Of a stretch of DNA of 64,000 nucleotides, positions 9,075-18,335 are shown in pieces. Where the stretch lies: NCBI RefSeq assembly GCF_018736065.1, contig NZ_CP076128.1, positions 310,001 through 374,000 on the forward strand, in the 5' to 3' direction. Source of the stretch: Flammeovirga kamogawensis (GTDB lineage Bacteria; Bacteroidota; Bacteroidia; Cytophagales; Flammeovirgaceae). The position numbers were made by a program, and so were the translations under genes. Numbering within the stretch: the stretch's first letter is position 1; each line of letters opens with the position of its first letter. The notes beneath the pieces were generated by a model. The model ran no database searches and was not told the origin of the DNA. It saw only the letters and a list, made by a program, of their open reading frames with translations.

Positions 9075-9644
9075 TTAAATGTCAAATAGAGATTTTAAAG
9101 CCATCCATAAGTTTCTCTTCTTTTCTACATCAAGTAATAATTTTGATAAACTATCTGCAGCAACAGCAGGAAGACTATCAATTTCTGTAGGGACATATTT
9201 AGGAACTTCATCCCCACTAATTGGGCTTTCGTTTCTATTAATAAAATATAGATAATATTTAGGAGACAACTTTTCTATTAATTTAGGAAGGTTGTCTTTT
9301 TGTTCTAGTACATTTATTACAGCAACTTCTTGAAGCGTTAATTGCAGTGCACCAAGTATTTTTAATAGTAATTGAAACTCTTTACTTCTAAAGATGTCAA
9401 TACCGCTATGTTCAATAAAAACAACAATATTTCTCTTGTTTTCCCCGTAGTAATCAGTCGGTAATTGCTTTTTAATGACTTTTTTAGGTACGATAACGGG
9501 TGTTTCTGAAGTTTTTTCTGTTTTTTTCTCTTCTTTCTTTTCATCCTCTAATTCGTTCTCTGGTATTTCAATCTCCTCTAGTTCTTCGGGGAATAAATAC
9601 AGAGTATCAAACATTTGTGATAAAAATCCTAGTTCATTTTCCAT
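9075..9644 (-). CDS. Conserved hypothetical protein, possibly HolD-like (DNA polymerase III psi)
   Basis: The 189-residue protein has an acidic/lysine-rich linker (about 20-50) followed by an alpha/beta domain with a hydrophobic strand (NIVVFIEHSG), the helix LLLKILGALQLTLQEVAVIN, a strand (YYLYFINR), and a C-terminal KRNLWMALKSLFDI helix. This layout resembles a Bacteroidetes family with a uracil-DNA-glycosylase-like fold, the fold of the E. coli polymerase III psi subunit HolD. That link is from remembered pattern, not from a search. It lies convergent with nuoH. The function is unproven. Confidence 0.5.
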   Translation of the reverse strand: MENELGFLSQMFDTLYLFPEELEEIEIPENELEDEKKEEKKTEKTSETPVIVPKKVIKKQLPTDYYGENKRNIVVFIEHSGIDIFRSKEFQLLLKILGALQLTLQEVAVINVLEQKDNLPKLIEKLSPKYYLYFINRNESPISGDEVPKYVPTEIDSLPAVAADSLSKLLLDVEKKRNLWMALKSLFDI

Positions 9645-9778
9645 GGTTCAAATATAAGCTGATTTTAATAAAGTTGTTTTTTTTTAATATGAATTTGTGT
9701 TATTATTTTTATTACAAATATTTACAATTATTTTTGGGGCTGAAATTATTTTGACAAAACCTGATCAAATTATAAATT

Positions 9779-10684
9779 ATGACGTTAAGCTCACAAATCA
9801 GACAATTAGGGAAAGTGGCATTAGCATGTGGCTTAGCTACAACCCTTATCGCATGTGGTGGATCTAATGATTCATCTAAGGATGAAGCAAAAAAAGAAAT
9901 CGCTGCTCAAAAAGCGACAAATGCTGATTTCAATATTATCTTGAATAATGCTCCAGAACCAACGGATATTCCAGTTTTGTTGGAAAGAAGTGGTGCTGAT
10001 TTTGATGCTACTTTACTTAACAGTAAGGATAAAGCACAATCATATACAATCTCTGATGTATCATCGGCGTTAAACTTCGGTGTATATGTATCAGATATTG
10101 CTTACTTATCTGCTTTTGATAAAGCTCAAGAAGCAATTGATTACTTTAATGCTGCCAAAAAACTTTCTGATAAGATTGGTGTTACTCAAGCAATGGGTAA
10201 AGATCTTAATGAAAAGTTAGAGTCTGCGTTATCAGATAAAGAAGCAATGCTTAAGGTTATTTCTGACTCAGAAAGCCAAGTTAAAGCATTCTTAAATACA
10301 AATTCTCAGTACGATGTAGCAGCTTTAATTGTTACAGGTACAACTTTAGAAGGTTTACATATCTCTTTAGGTTTAGTAAACAATGCTCCTAAAGATTTAC
10401 CAGAAGAAGCAAGAAACGCTCTTTTAGTAGATTTAATGAGCTCTATTGCTAAGCAATCTTCTTCTGTTGATGCTATTGTAACAATCTTAGCACCACTTAA
10501 AGATGGTAACGAAGCTGCTCTAGTATATTATAACGAGTTTGTTCAATTACAGAAGGCGTTTAAAAACCTTCATTTCGAAGAGAAATTAAAGGATAACAAA
10601 GGTACTTACCAACTTAAAGCTGAAGATCTAAGAGATATCACTGAAAAAGTTGAGAAAATCAGAAAAATGACTGTTAGTAATTAA
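9779..10684 (+). CDS. Lipoprotein of unknown function, helical
   Basis: The 301-residue protein carries a lipoprotein signal with lipobox LIAC (Cys at about 26) followed by GGSNDSSKDE. The rest is predicted mainly helical and rich in Lys, Glu and Ala, with repeated short amphipathic helices. No catalytic motif is visible and I do not name a family. A -7-like element matching the Bacteroidetes TAnnTTTG box sits at 9729-9736, but no matching -33 TTTG is at the right spacing. A terminator at 10712-10745 closes the unit. Confidence 0.7.
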   Translation: MTLSSQIRQLGKVALACGLATTLIACGGSNDSSKDEAKKEIAAQKATNADFNIILNNAPEPTDIPVLLERSGADFDATLLNSKDKAQSYTISDVSSALNFGVYVSDIAYLSAFDKAQEAIDYFNAAKKLSDKIGVTQAMGKDLNEKLESALSDKEAMLKVISDSESQVKAFLNTNSQYDVAALIVTGTTLEGLHISLGLVNNAPKDLPEEARNALLVDLMSSIAKQSSSVDAIVTILAPLKDGNEAALVYYNEFVQLQKAFKNLHFEEKLKDNKGTYQLKAEDLRDITEKVEKIRKMTVSN

Positions 10685-10711
10685 TCAAAATTACTTATAA
10701 TCAGATATAAG

Positions 10712-10745
10712 AAAGTCCTGTGGTTTGATATCACAGGACTTTTTT
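10712..10745 (+). terminator. Rho-independent terminator
   Basis: AAAGTCCTGTG (10712-10722) pairs with CACAGGACTTT (10732-10742), followed by Ts. It ends the lipoprotein unit before the ABC transporter gene. Confidence 0.85.
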
Positions 10746-10837
10746 GTTAATTTATAATTAGTATCTATATCATTAACTAAAAATAATCTTGTTATGGTCT
10801 TGAGTTTTTGACTCAAACTATACAAATTACCTGATTT

Positions 10838-13800
10838 ATGAGCGAAAAAGTATTAAGGTCGCTAACCAAGTTATTTGCAATAATGGCGTGTGCTGACGGA
10901 TCTATAGACGAGGCACTTAATATTCTAGAAGAATACCTTAAACACACCCTTCATGAAAGCAATACCAATACATATATTGAGATTTTTGAGCGTCAGGCTA
11001 GACTTGATGTAGACGAAAATCAAATTAAACAAATTGCAGAAACTGCTGCTAAGGATTTAACATTAAGACAACGTGTTGTTATGGTGATTGATCTTTTAGA
11101 ATTAGCATTTTCTAATGATGTATTTTCTGATGAAGAACAGAGAATTTTAAGAACAATTTGTGAAGCATTTAATCTAGATTTTGAGCGTTTAGATAAAATG
11201 CAAAGGTTTTTAACAACCAATGATATTGACAAATTAGGTCAGGTTGGTCATTGTTTGACTATTTCTAATAATAAAGAAGGCTACATTAATAAAAGACATC
11301 TATATAGAGCTGAGGTAACTATACCTTTAGCTGTATTATATATGCCTCTGGCTAGAATGTATTTTGTGAAAGTAACTTCTAAAACACATCTCTACCAACT
11401 AAATGGAGAACCATTAAACCCTAATAGAGCATACCCAATTGATGTTGGTGGTGTAATTAGAATTAATACGCAAAGTGGTGCTAATCTTTATCATTCAGAG
11501 ATGGCAGCTTTGTTTATCAATAAAATTGATTCTGATCCCATCTCTTTTGAAGCAAATAACATTGATTTCTTTTTTGGTAAAAAGCAAGGTTTACACGGAA
11601 TTGATATCGTAGAAGAAAGCGGTAATATGGTTGCTCTAATGGGAGCAAGTGGTTCAGGTAAATCAACGTTACTTAATGTACTGAATGGTTCTAGTAAACC
11701 AAAAGAGGGTACGGTACTTATAAATGGTATAGATATATATAAAGAGAAAGATGAAGTGAAAGGTATGATTGGGTATGTTCCTCAAGATGATCTTTTAATC
11801 GAAGAACTTTCTGTTTATGAAAATTTATATTATGCTGCAAAATTAAGTTTTGCTCATTTTTCTCATGAAGAAATAGAAAAAACTATTATGAGAACAATTG
11901 AGAATCTTGGTTTGTATGCTGTTAAAGATCTCAAGGTAGGAAATCCATTAGAAAAAACGATTAGTGGTGGGCAAAGAAAGAGGTTAAATATTGGCCTCGA
12001 ATTATTAAGAGAACCAAGTATTCTTTTTGTAGATGAGCCTACATCAGGTTTATCATCACAAGATTCTGAAAATGTAATTGACCTATTAAGACAGTTAACG
12101 TATAGTGGGAAATTAATTTTTGTGGTAATTCATCAGCCATCATCAGACATCTATAAAATGTTTGATAAATTATTAGTACTAGATACAGGAGGTTACCCCG
12201 TTTATTATGGAAATCCAATTAATGCAGTTTCTTATTTTAAAGGAGAAGCAAATTATGCAGATGTAGAAAGTGAATGTATTCGTTGTGGAAATGTAGATTC
12301 GGAGCAGGTTTTTGAAATTATTGAATCAAAAATTCTTGATGAATACGGACGAAGAACAAGAAAGAGGAAATGGAAGCCAACATATTGGTGGGCTAAATAT
12401 AAAGAACATGTAGAGATTCCTGAAATCGAAACAGTTAAAGAGAAACCTAAAAATGCATTGGAGATTCCTTCGATGCTTAAGCAATTAAAAATATTTATTT
12501 TACGTGATTTAAATACTAAGTTTAATAATAAACAATATGTAGCTGTAAATTTATTGCAAGCACCATTATTGGCTTTAATGCTTTCTTTAATAGTTTATTT
12601 TTATCACTTAGATGAACTTGGAAATAGGGTAGATTATGTTTTTAGAGAGAACATGAACATGCCTTCTTATATTTTTATGGCTGTAATTGTTGCTCTCTTT
12701 TTAGGGTTGATGATTAGTGCAGAAGAACTTATAAAAGATAGGACTATTCGGAAACGGGAAAAGTATTTATCATTAAGTAATACATCCTATCTGTTTTCTA
12801 AAATGGCCATTCTATCTGGAATGTCAGCTATTCAGATAATTGTTTTTGTTGTTATAGGTAATACTATAATGGGCATAAAGGGATTATATTTTGAGTATTT
12901 TGCTATGTTATTTACAACGGCTTGCGTGGCAAATATGATTGGTTTGAATGTTTCAAGTGCTTTTAAATCTGTAGTTACTGTTTATATCTTAATTCCAATC
13001 TTATTAATTCCTCAGTTACTATTAGGAGGAGTTGTAGTACAGTATTCTAATATTAATCCCATCTTTAAAAATCAGCAAGGGAAAGTGCCTTTAGTGGGAG
13101 AGTTAATGGCTTCTAGATGGGCTTTTGAAGGGTTAATGGTAGAGCAGTTTTCTGATAATGTTTTTGAGAAAGAGTTTTTTAATGTAGATTCTGAAATCTA
13201 TTCAGCTGATTATTTAAGAACATATTATTACCCTACACTATTAGGTAAAATAGAAGATTGTAAGCTTTATTTGAACGAAAATCATGATGGCAAAATTACA
13301 GAATATAAATATCATGATAATTTAGAATTGCTCTCTTATGAATTTAATAAAATGGAGATTTCTAATAAGTTCGATGAGAAGCCTTCAATTCATCCTAATT
13401 TTGATGTTGCTACTTTTGATATTATTGAAGCTAACAAAGTTCAGAAGTATTTAGAAGTGACTAGAAAGCATTACAATCAAGTATACATTTATTGGAAAAA
13501 GAAAAAGGAAGAAAGAGTTCAAAAACTATTAAAAGAGTCTGGTAAGGAACGTTATTTACAATTAAAAGATATTTATACCAACGATAAAATATCTGAATTT
13601 GTGACCAACGTTGTTACTTCTAAACGAATTGTAGAGTACGGTTCGAAATTAGTTCAGAAAATATATCCTATTTATAATGTTCCTGAAGCAAAAGCGAATC
13701 CTTTTGAGTTTAGAACACATTTTTATGCTCCTAAAAAATATTTTATGGGGCAATTTTTCAAAACATTTTGGTTTAATATAGCAGTGATGTGGGGAATGTA

Positions 13801-13897
13801 TATTCTTATGGCATTTGCACTGTATTTTAGACTGTTAGCAAGATTAGTTCGTTGGATTGAACTAAGATTTGCAGATAAAGATAATATCAGATTATAG
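10838..13897 (+). CDS. TerB-like domain / ABC-2 type transporter fusion (ABCG-like)
   Basis: The 1019-residue single chain joins three parts. Residues 1-125 are a TerB/DjlA-like helical domain (ACADGSIDEAL and FSDEEQRILRTICEAF are characteristic acidic patches). Residues about 160-235 look like a small beta-rich domain, perhaps FHA-like. Residues about 240-460 are an ABC ATPase with Walker A GASGSGKST (about 268), signature ISGGQRKR (about 374), Walker B ILFVDEPTSGLS (about 397) and H-loop VIHQPSSD. A permease follows with five membrane spans between about 567 and 732, a long soluble loop, and a last span near 970-1000. This ATPase-then-permease order is ABCG/ABC-2 half-transporter style. The substrate is unknown. 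Confidence 0.85.
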   Translation: MSEKVLRSLTKLFAIMACADGSIDEALNILEEYLKHTLHESNTNTYIEIFERQARLDVDENQIKQIAETAAKDLTLRQRVVMVIDLLELAFSNDVFSDEEQRILRTICEAFNLDFERLDKMQRFLTTNDIDKLGQVGHCLTISNNKEGYINKRHLYRAEVTIPLAVLYMPLARMYFVKVTSKTHLYQLNGEPLNPNRAYPIDVGGVIRINTQSGANLYHSEMAALFINKIDSDPISFEANNIDFFFGKKQGLHGIDIVEESGNMVALMGASGSGKSTLLNVLNGSSKPKEGTVLINGIDIYKEKDEVKGMIGYVPQDDLLIEELSVYENLYYAAKLSFAHFSHEEIEKTIMRTIENLGLYAVKDLKVGNPLEKTISGGQRKRLNIGLELLREPSILFVDEPTSGLSSQDSENVIDLLRQLTYSGKLIFVVIHQPSSDIYKMFDKLLVLDTGGYPVYYGNPINAVSYFKGEANYADVESECIRCGNVDSEQVFEIIESKILDEYGRRTRKRKWKPTYWWAKYKEHVEIPEIETVKEKPKNALEIPSMLKQLKIFILRDLNTKFNNKQYVAVNLLQAPLLALMLSLIVYFYHLDELGNRVDYVFRENMNMPSYIFMAVIVALFLGLMISAEELIKDRTIRKREKYLSLSNTSYLFSKMAILSGMSAIQIIVFVVIGNTIMGIKGLYFEYFAMLFTTACVANMIGLNVSSAFKSVVTVYILIPILLIPQLLLGGVVVQYSNINPIFKNQQGKVPLVGELMASRWAFEGLMVEQFSDNVFEKEFFNVDSEIYSADYLRTYYYPTLLGKIEDCKLYLNENHDGKITEYKYHDNLELLSYEFNKMEISNKFDEKPSIHPNFDVATFDIIEANKVQKYLEVTRKHYNQVYIYWKKKKEERVQKLLKESGKERYLQLKDIYTNDKISEFVTNVVTSKRIVEYGSKLVQKIYPIYNVPEAKANPFEFRTHFYAPKKYFMGQFFKTFWFNIAVMWGMYILMAFALYFRLLARLVRWIELRFADKDNIRL

Positions 13898-13903
13898 CTC
13901 AAA

Positions 13904-13945
13904 AAGCCACTAATTTTAACGAATGTTATTTTGGTGGCTTGCTTT
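13904..13945 (+). terminator. Probable terminator after the ABC transporter gene
   Basis: AAGCCAC (13904-13910) pairs with GTGGCTT (13934-13940) across a long loop, followed by GCTTTTT. The stem is short and the loop long, so this is moderate. Confidence 0.5.
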
Positions 13946-14062
13946 TTGTGAATGAGTATTCATAAATAAATATTCGTTATATTATTTTTTCTCTCTTGTC
14001 TTATCCGTAAAAAAAGTTGTTATTACGGAGATTTTTAACTGTTAATTATTTGAATAAATAAG

Positions 14063-14626
14063 ATGAAACAATCATTACTTACTGTACTTATCGTTTTTGC
14101 AGCGTTCGTTTCTACTTTCGCACAAACAACAGAAATTTCAGATGTTACTCTTCAAAACAAAATTGATGTAGATGGAACATCTTTAACTCTTAATGGAGCT
14201 GGAGTTCGTTCGAAATATTTTTTATCATTATATGTTGGTAGCCTTTATTTACCAATAAAAGCATCTGACGCTAATAAAATTTTATATAGCAAGGAGTTAA
14301 AAATGATTCAATTAGATATTATTTCTAGTTTAATTACAGCAGAAAAAATGGAGGAAACTGTAAGAGCTGGTTTTAAAAACTCTTTAAACGGTAATACAGC
14401 ACCTCTTCAAAAAGAAATTGATGCATTTATCTCTGTGTTTTCTGAAGAAATTGAAACAGAAGATATTTTCAAATTTATTTCTGATGGAACTTCTGTAAAA
14501 GCTTATAAGAACGATAAACTTCTTACAACTGTAGAAGGTGAAGAATTTCAGAGAGCATTATTCGGTATTTGGTTAGGTAACAAACCAGCTGATAAAAAAT
14601 TAAAGAATTTAATGCTTGGTCAATAA
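14063..14626 (+). CDS. Chalcone isomerase-like periplasmic protein
   Basis: The 187-residue protein has a signal peptide (MKQSLLTVLIVFAAFVSTFA, then QTT) and a domain of the bacterial chalcone-isomerase-like family: NGAGVRSKYFLSLYVGSLYL (about 44-63), a central helix around KMEETVRAGFKNSL, and the C-terminal FGIWLGNKPADKKLKNLMLG. Bacterial members keep the fold but are not known to act on flavonoids; lipid or fatty-acid binding has been suggested for the wider fold family. It is monocistronic, closed by two hairpins. Confidence 0.85.
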   Translation: MKQSLLTVLIVFAAFVSTFAQTTEISDVTLQNKIDVDGTSLTLNGAGVRSKYFLSLYVGSLYLPIKASDANKILYSKELKMIQLDIISSLITAEKMEETVRAGFKNSLNGNTAPLQKEIDAFISVFSEEIETEDIFKFISDGTSVKAYKNDKLLTTVEGEEFQRALFGIWLGNKPADKKLKNLMLGQ

Positions 14627-14637
14627 TATCCTAACAA

Positions 14638-14674
14638 AAAAATCCACACTCTTTAAAAAAGAATGTGGATTTTT
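14638..14674. terminator. Bidirectional terminator
   Basis: AAAAATCCACA (14638-14648) pairs with TGTGGATTTTT (14664-14674), with Ts on the plus side and As (Ts on the minus strand) on the other. It can serve both the chalcone-isomerase-like gene and glycogen synthase. Confidence 0.8.
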
Positions 14675-14681
14675 AGTTAAG

Positions 14682-14720
14682 AACCCTCTTTCAAAAATTA
14701 ATTTGGAAGAGGGTTTTATT
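14682..14720 (+). terminator. Second hairpin between the convergent genes
   Basis: AACCCTCTT (14682-14690) pairs with AAGAGGGTT (14707-14715), followed by TTATTTTT. The T-rich tail favours plus-strand termination. Confidence 0.65.
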
Positions 14721-14721
14721 T

Positions 14722-16542
14722 TTATCTCTCTAAAGTAATGTTGTAGGCTTCTACATAGTACTTATAAAGTTCATTCCAATCAAAATGTATAGACGATTGT
14801 TCTACAGTATTTCTTTGTGAGATACGATCTCTACGGTCTGTAGTTACAAAGTCATACATGTAGTTGGCTAATTCTTCTGCTGAATGAGAGTAATCACTAT
14901 GCTTTCTGTGAATAACTTCAATACCTTCTACTTTTGTGCGTTTAAGGTCATTGATTACAAAGTCACCAAAACCAGCTAAATCAGAAGTAACAGCAGGTAT
15001 TCCTCTTGCTACACATTCCATTGGAGTATATCCCCACGGCTCATAGTAAGAAGGGAAGACCCCTAAATGACATCCTCTCACAAACTCATCATAGTCGATT
15101 CCGAATAATGGGTTCATAGAAGAGACAAAATCAGGATGGTAAACAAGTTTTACACGATCACTTTCATAATTCAATAGGCCAGATTGACGAGCAAAATTTA
15201 AAATGTCATCTTTACTATCATCCTTTAAATTGTGAGTAGTGATAAAAGGAAGTCTAGAACTTTTCCATGATTGTACAGTACGTCTTAATTGTAAACGTAA
15301 ACTTTCTGGAATTAAGTCTTCTATACTTGGTGTTTCGTAAACATCACCTTTAGAAGCAACATAGAATAAGCGTTCTCCAACACTTTTCTCCATTGCGTCA
15401 CAAATTTTTCTAATTTCTCCTAACACAGCTCTAGATTCTAACTCAATTGGATTAATTGAATCATAATCTTTCTTAGTGATAAAGAAAGTGACAACTGTTT
15501 TATTGATATTGTTTACTTTTAGCTTATGATTTAAACGAGCTAATGCTTCTAAAGTTAAATCAAAACCTTTGTTCTTGTACTCATATCTACCAGAGGTGAA
15601 GAAGTACAAAGTATTATTTAAATCAAATGAGTAAGATTGGAAGAAATGTCCCATTACAAACTCATGGATCTTTTGCTTATATGTCTGATGTAAATTTTGA
15701 GATTCATGTAATGCCTCAAAACGGTTGATATTTATACCATTTGGAACAATAGCGTCAGTATCTCTACCTAATAGATATTTACATTCAACAGCAGTTAATC
15801 TACTTACAGTTGTAAATGTATGTGCCCCATGAGCAGCAGCTCTTTCAATTGCAACCTGAGGTAAAATATTAAAATGAGTAGCTTCTTTTTCCCAATTATA
15901 AACACCCTTTTCTAGGTGGTTATAAAATTCAGGATCATTCATGGCCAAGTAACGACCAAGTAAGGTAGCGTGAGTAGTAAATACGGCTTTAATATTTAGG
16001 TTTCTCCTTCTAATTTCAGGAATAGGTAAACCAGCCATCCACTCATGCATATGAGCAATTATGTTTTGCTTACCTTGGTTAATATTGTCAAGTTCCTGGA
16101 AGAAATCAGTTATCTGACTTGAAAGCATTAATGTTTGATCATAAAGATCATCTCCATCAAAAGAGGGGATATTATGACTTTCCCAATAAGATTTCTTGAT
16201 GTCTCCTAACTTCCAAGCTTCATTAAAAGGGTTGAAAAGAATTACTCTTGGTCGACCCGAAACTAACCATCTACCATAAAAAACTTCGTATCCTTTAGCT
16301 CTTAAAGATCTTACCGTCTTAGAAACAAGATCATCACCTTGATCATCAATTGATTCAAAGATTGCAGATACGTTATCGCTAACATAAGGTCCAATTAAAC
16401 AATAGTTTTCATCTCCAACAGTAGATAAAACATTTAATATCTTAGATTTTATAACGGTGTAAATTCCACCTACTTGGTTACACACCTCCCAAGCTCCTTC
16501 AATAAGGAGAGGACGTTCTTTTAAATGCATGTTTTCTGGCAT
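14722..16542 (-). CDS. Glycogen synthase, family GT3 (eukaryotic-type)
   Basis: It elongates alpha-1,4-glucan from an activated glucose donor; GT3 enzymes, unlike GlgA of family GT5, are typically UDP-glucose dependent. The 606-residue protein shows the GT3 N-terminus (EGAWEVCNQVGGIYTVIKSK, the Gly-rich donor loop near 17-36), the HMHEWMAG stretch near 164-171, the VPNGININRFEAL region (about 265), and the C-terminal SYYEPWGYTPMECVARGIP with the catalytic E-x7-E type arrangement. Expected length is about 600-700. It is not in an operon with other glg genes here. Confidence 0.9.
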   Translation of the reverse strand: MPENMHLKERPLLIEGAWEVCNQVGGIYTVIKSKILNVLSTVGDENYCLIGPYVSDNVSAIFESIDDQGDDLVSKTVRSLRAKGYEVFYGRWLVSGRPRVILFNPFNEAWKLGDIKKSYWESHNIPSFDGDDLYDQTLMLSSQITDFFQELDNINQGKQNIIAHMHEWMAGLPIPEIRRRNLNIKAVFTTHATLLGRYLAMNDPEFYNHLEKGVYNWEKEATHFNILPQVAIERAAAHGAHTFTTVSRLTAVECKYLLGRDTDAIVPNGININRFEALHESQNLHQTYKQKIHEFVMGHFFQSYSFDLNNTLYFFTSGRYEYKNKGFDLTLEALARLNHKLKVNNINKTVVTFFITKKDYDSINPIELESRAVLGEIRKICDAMEKSVGERLFYVASKGDVYETPSIEDLIPESLRLQLRRTVQSWKSSRLPFITTHNLKDDSKDDILNFARQSGLLNYESDRVKLVYHPDFVSSMNPLFGIDYDEFVRGCHLGVFPSYYEPWGYTPMECVARGIPAVTSDLAGFGDFVINDLKRTKVEGIEVIHRKHSDYSHSAEELANYMYDFVTTDRRDRISQRNTVEQSSIHFDWNELYKYYVEAYNITLER

Positions 16543-16841
16543 TATAGTTTTGGTAGTTTAAATTTTGTTGTTGTAGTATTCAACCGATTGCGACAAATAT
16601 ACAATTCATTATTGATAATTCTTTTCTTAGTAAGAAAAACAGTTACAGATTGCAGAAATATTTTTTTAGAATTAGAATTTGTTAATATTTAATAGATTGG
16701 TTTTTAGTTTATTGCAAATAAGATTTAATATTGAAAGGTGGTAATGACATCTATTTTATTTTATATTCGTAAAATTCATTATAAATCTTTTATTTTTAAG
16801 TAAAAGATAATTAGTTATTAACATAAGCAATAGACTTAATC

Positions 16842-17234
16842 ATGAACAATTTTGAAAAGGTAAAAGGCTATTTGATCAATTTAGGTTACGATATTAAAAG
16901 TGAAGACCAAACAGAAGAACTATTTATTATTTCTGATGAAGAAGAAGGACTTTTAAATGTAATCGTAGATTGCGAAGATCCAATTTTAATAATTGAGATG
17001 CACCTTTTAGATATAACAGCTAATAATCCAGAATTCTACCGTACTTTACTAGAAAAAAATAGAGAGTGTGTGCATGGTGCATTTGTAATTGATGCAGTAG
17101 GTAATAGGGTGTTATTTAGAGATACTCTAGAGCTTGAAAATCTAGACGAAAATGAGATTGAAGGAACATTAAATGCCTTTAAACTTGTTATTGGAGAAAA
17201 TTACGATTTATTACTTAATTACGCACACAACTAA
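16842..17234 (+). CDS. YbjN / CesT-like chaperone-fold protein upstream of pspA
   Basis: The 130-residue acidic protein has the helix-strand pattern of the YbjN/CesT chaperone superfamily: an N-terminal amphipathic helix (FEKVKGYLINLGYD), hairpin strands (LLNVIVDCED, LIIEMHL), then LEKNRECVHGAFVIDAVGNRVLFRDTLEL and a last helix around EGTLNAFKLVIGENYDLLL. The match is by fold pattern, so it is a family-level call. It stands 11 bases before the PspA gene and very likely forms an operon with it, suggesting it is a partner or regulator of the envelope-stress PspA protein. Confidence 0.65.
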   Translation: MNNFEKVKGYLINLGYDIKSEDQTEELFIISDEEEGLLNVIVDCEDPILIIEMHLLDITANNPEFYRTLLEKNRECVHGAFVIDAVGNRVLFRDTLELENLDENEIEGTLNAFKLVIGENYDLLLNYAHN

Positions 17235-17245
17235 AATATATTTAT

Positions 17246-18034
17246 ATGTCATTTTTTAAAAGGATATTTGGATGGATGTCTGCAGAAACAAATGCAGCTT
17301 TAGATAGTTTAGAAGACCCAATTAAAATGACGGATCAAGGTATTCGTGATTTAAAAAAGGATCTAGATCAAAGTTTACAAGGTTTAGCACAAGTTAAAGC
17401 TATATCGATTCGTACTAGAAAAGAGTATGAGCAACATCGTCAGGCAGCTGGTGATTGGGAAAGAAAAGCCGTATTACTTTTACAAAAAGCAAGCTCAGGA
17501 CAAATTGATGCTGCAGAAGCAGATAGATTAGCTACTGAGGCACTTTCTAAAAAAGAACAAGCTGTTCAAGCAGCTGCTACTCATGAGAAAATGGTGACTC
17601 AGAATGATGGACAAGTTGCTAAAATGGAGCAAAACGTTCAGCGTTTAAAATCTCAAATCTCTCAATGGGAAAATGAAGCAAAAACATTAAAAGCTAGAGC
17701 AAAAGTTTCAGAGGCTTCTTCTAAAATTAATAAACAACTTGCTAGTATAGATTCAACAAGTACTGTTTCTATGTTAGAAAGAATGAAAAATAAAGTAGAA
17801 GAGCAAGAAGCTTTAGCTGAATCATACGGGGAAATTGCGGACTCAAATGTTTCAATTGATGAAGAAATTAATAAAGCAATTGGACCAGGAGCTGGTTCAT
17901 CTTCATTAGCGTTAGAAGAATTAAAAGAAAAGATGAAATTAGGAGCAGGTACTAATGATTCTACTTCTTCATCAGCATCTAATGATAGTCAATCCGATTT
18001 AGATAAGTTAAAACAACAACTTAAAGATAAGTAA
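17246..18034 (+). CDS. pspA: PspA/IM30 (Vipp1-like) family membrane-stress protein
   Basis: PspA-family proteins form ESCRT-III-like helical assemblies on damaged inner membranes and help maintain the proton-motive force. The 262-residue protein begins with the typical amphipathic helix (MSFFKRIFGWMSAETNAALD), then EDPIKMTDQGIRDLKKDL and a long coiled coil (about 35-190) with KAVLLLQKASSGQ. The tail is low-complexity (Gly/Ser/Thr-rich near 230-250) and ends in a final helix. Length matches the family (220-260). The upstream YbjN-like gene at 11 bases indicates co-transcription. Confidence 0.9.
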   Translation: MSFFKRIFGWMSAETNAALDSLEDPIKMTDQGIRDLKKDLDQSLQGLAQVKAISIRTRKEYEQHRQAAGDWERKAVLLLQKASSGQIDAAEADRLATEALSKKEQAVQAAATHEKMVTQNDGQVAKMEQNVQRLKSQISQWENEAKTLKARAKVSEASSKINKQLASIDSTSTVSMLERMKNKVEEQEALAESYGEIADSNVSIDEEINKAIGPGAGSSSLALEELKEKMKLGAGTNDSTSSSASNDSQSDLDKLKQQLKDK

Positions 18035-18067
18035 TACATTAAAGGTTTTACTTTATCATACATAAAT

Positions 18068-18134
18068 AAAAATCACTTTACAGTACAGATCTAACTTTGA
18101 AAAGTTAAATTTTGGACTATTAAGTGATTTTTTT
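18068..18134 (+). terminator. Terminator after pspA, with a nested hairpin
   Basis: AAAAATCACTTA (18068-18079) pairs with TAAGTGATTTTT (18121-18132), followed by more Ts; an inner TAACTTT...AAAGTTA hairpin sits at 18092-18107. This explains most of the 301-base gap to the next gene; I saw nothing else in the rest of that gap. Confidence 0.75.
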
Positions 18135-18335
18135 TTATCTATTCTACAGCAATAATTCTTCTGTTTAATTGAATTTTAAGGTGTATTTAGTAGTTTTATG
18201 TAAGCAAAGAGATTTAAATCTCGGTTCTATCGTCTTTTTGTTAATTTTGTATACTCAAAATACATTGGAACTGTAATACAATTATAAGTTGTAATTAATT
18301 CATTTTTTATCATTGGAACTTATTTCACTAAGGTA

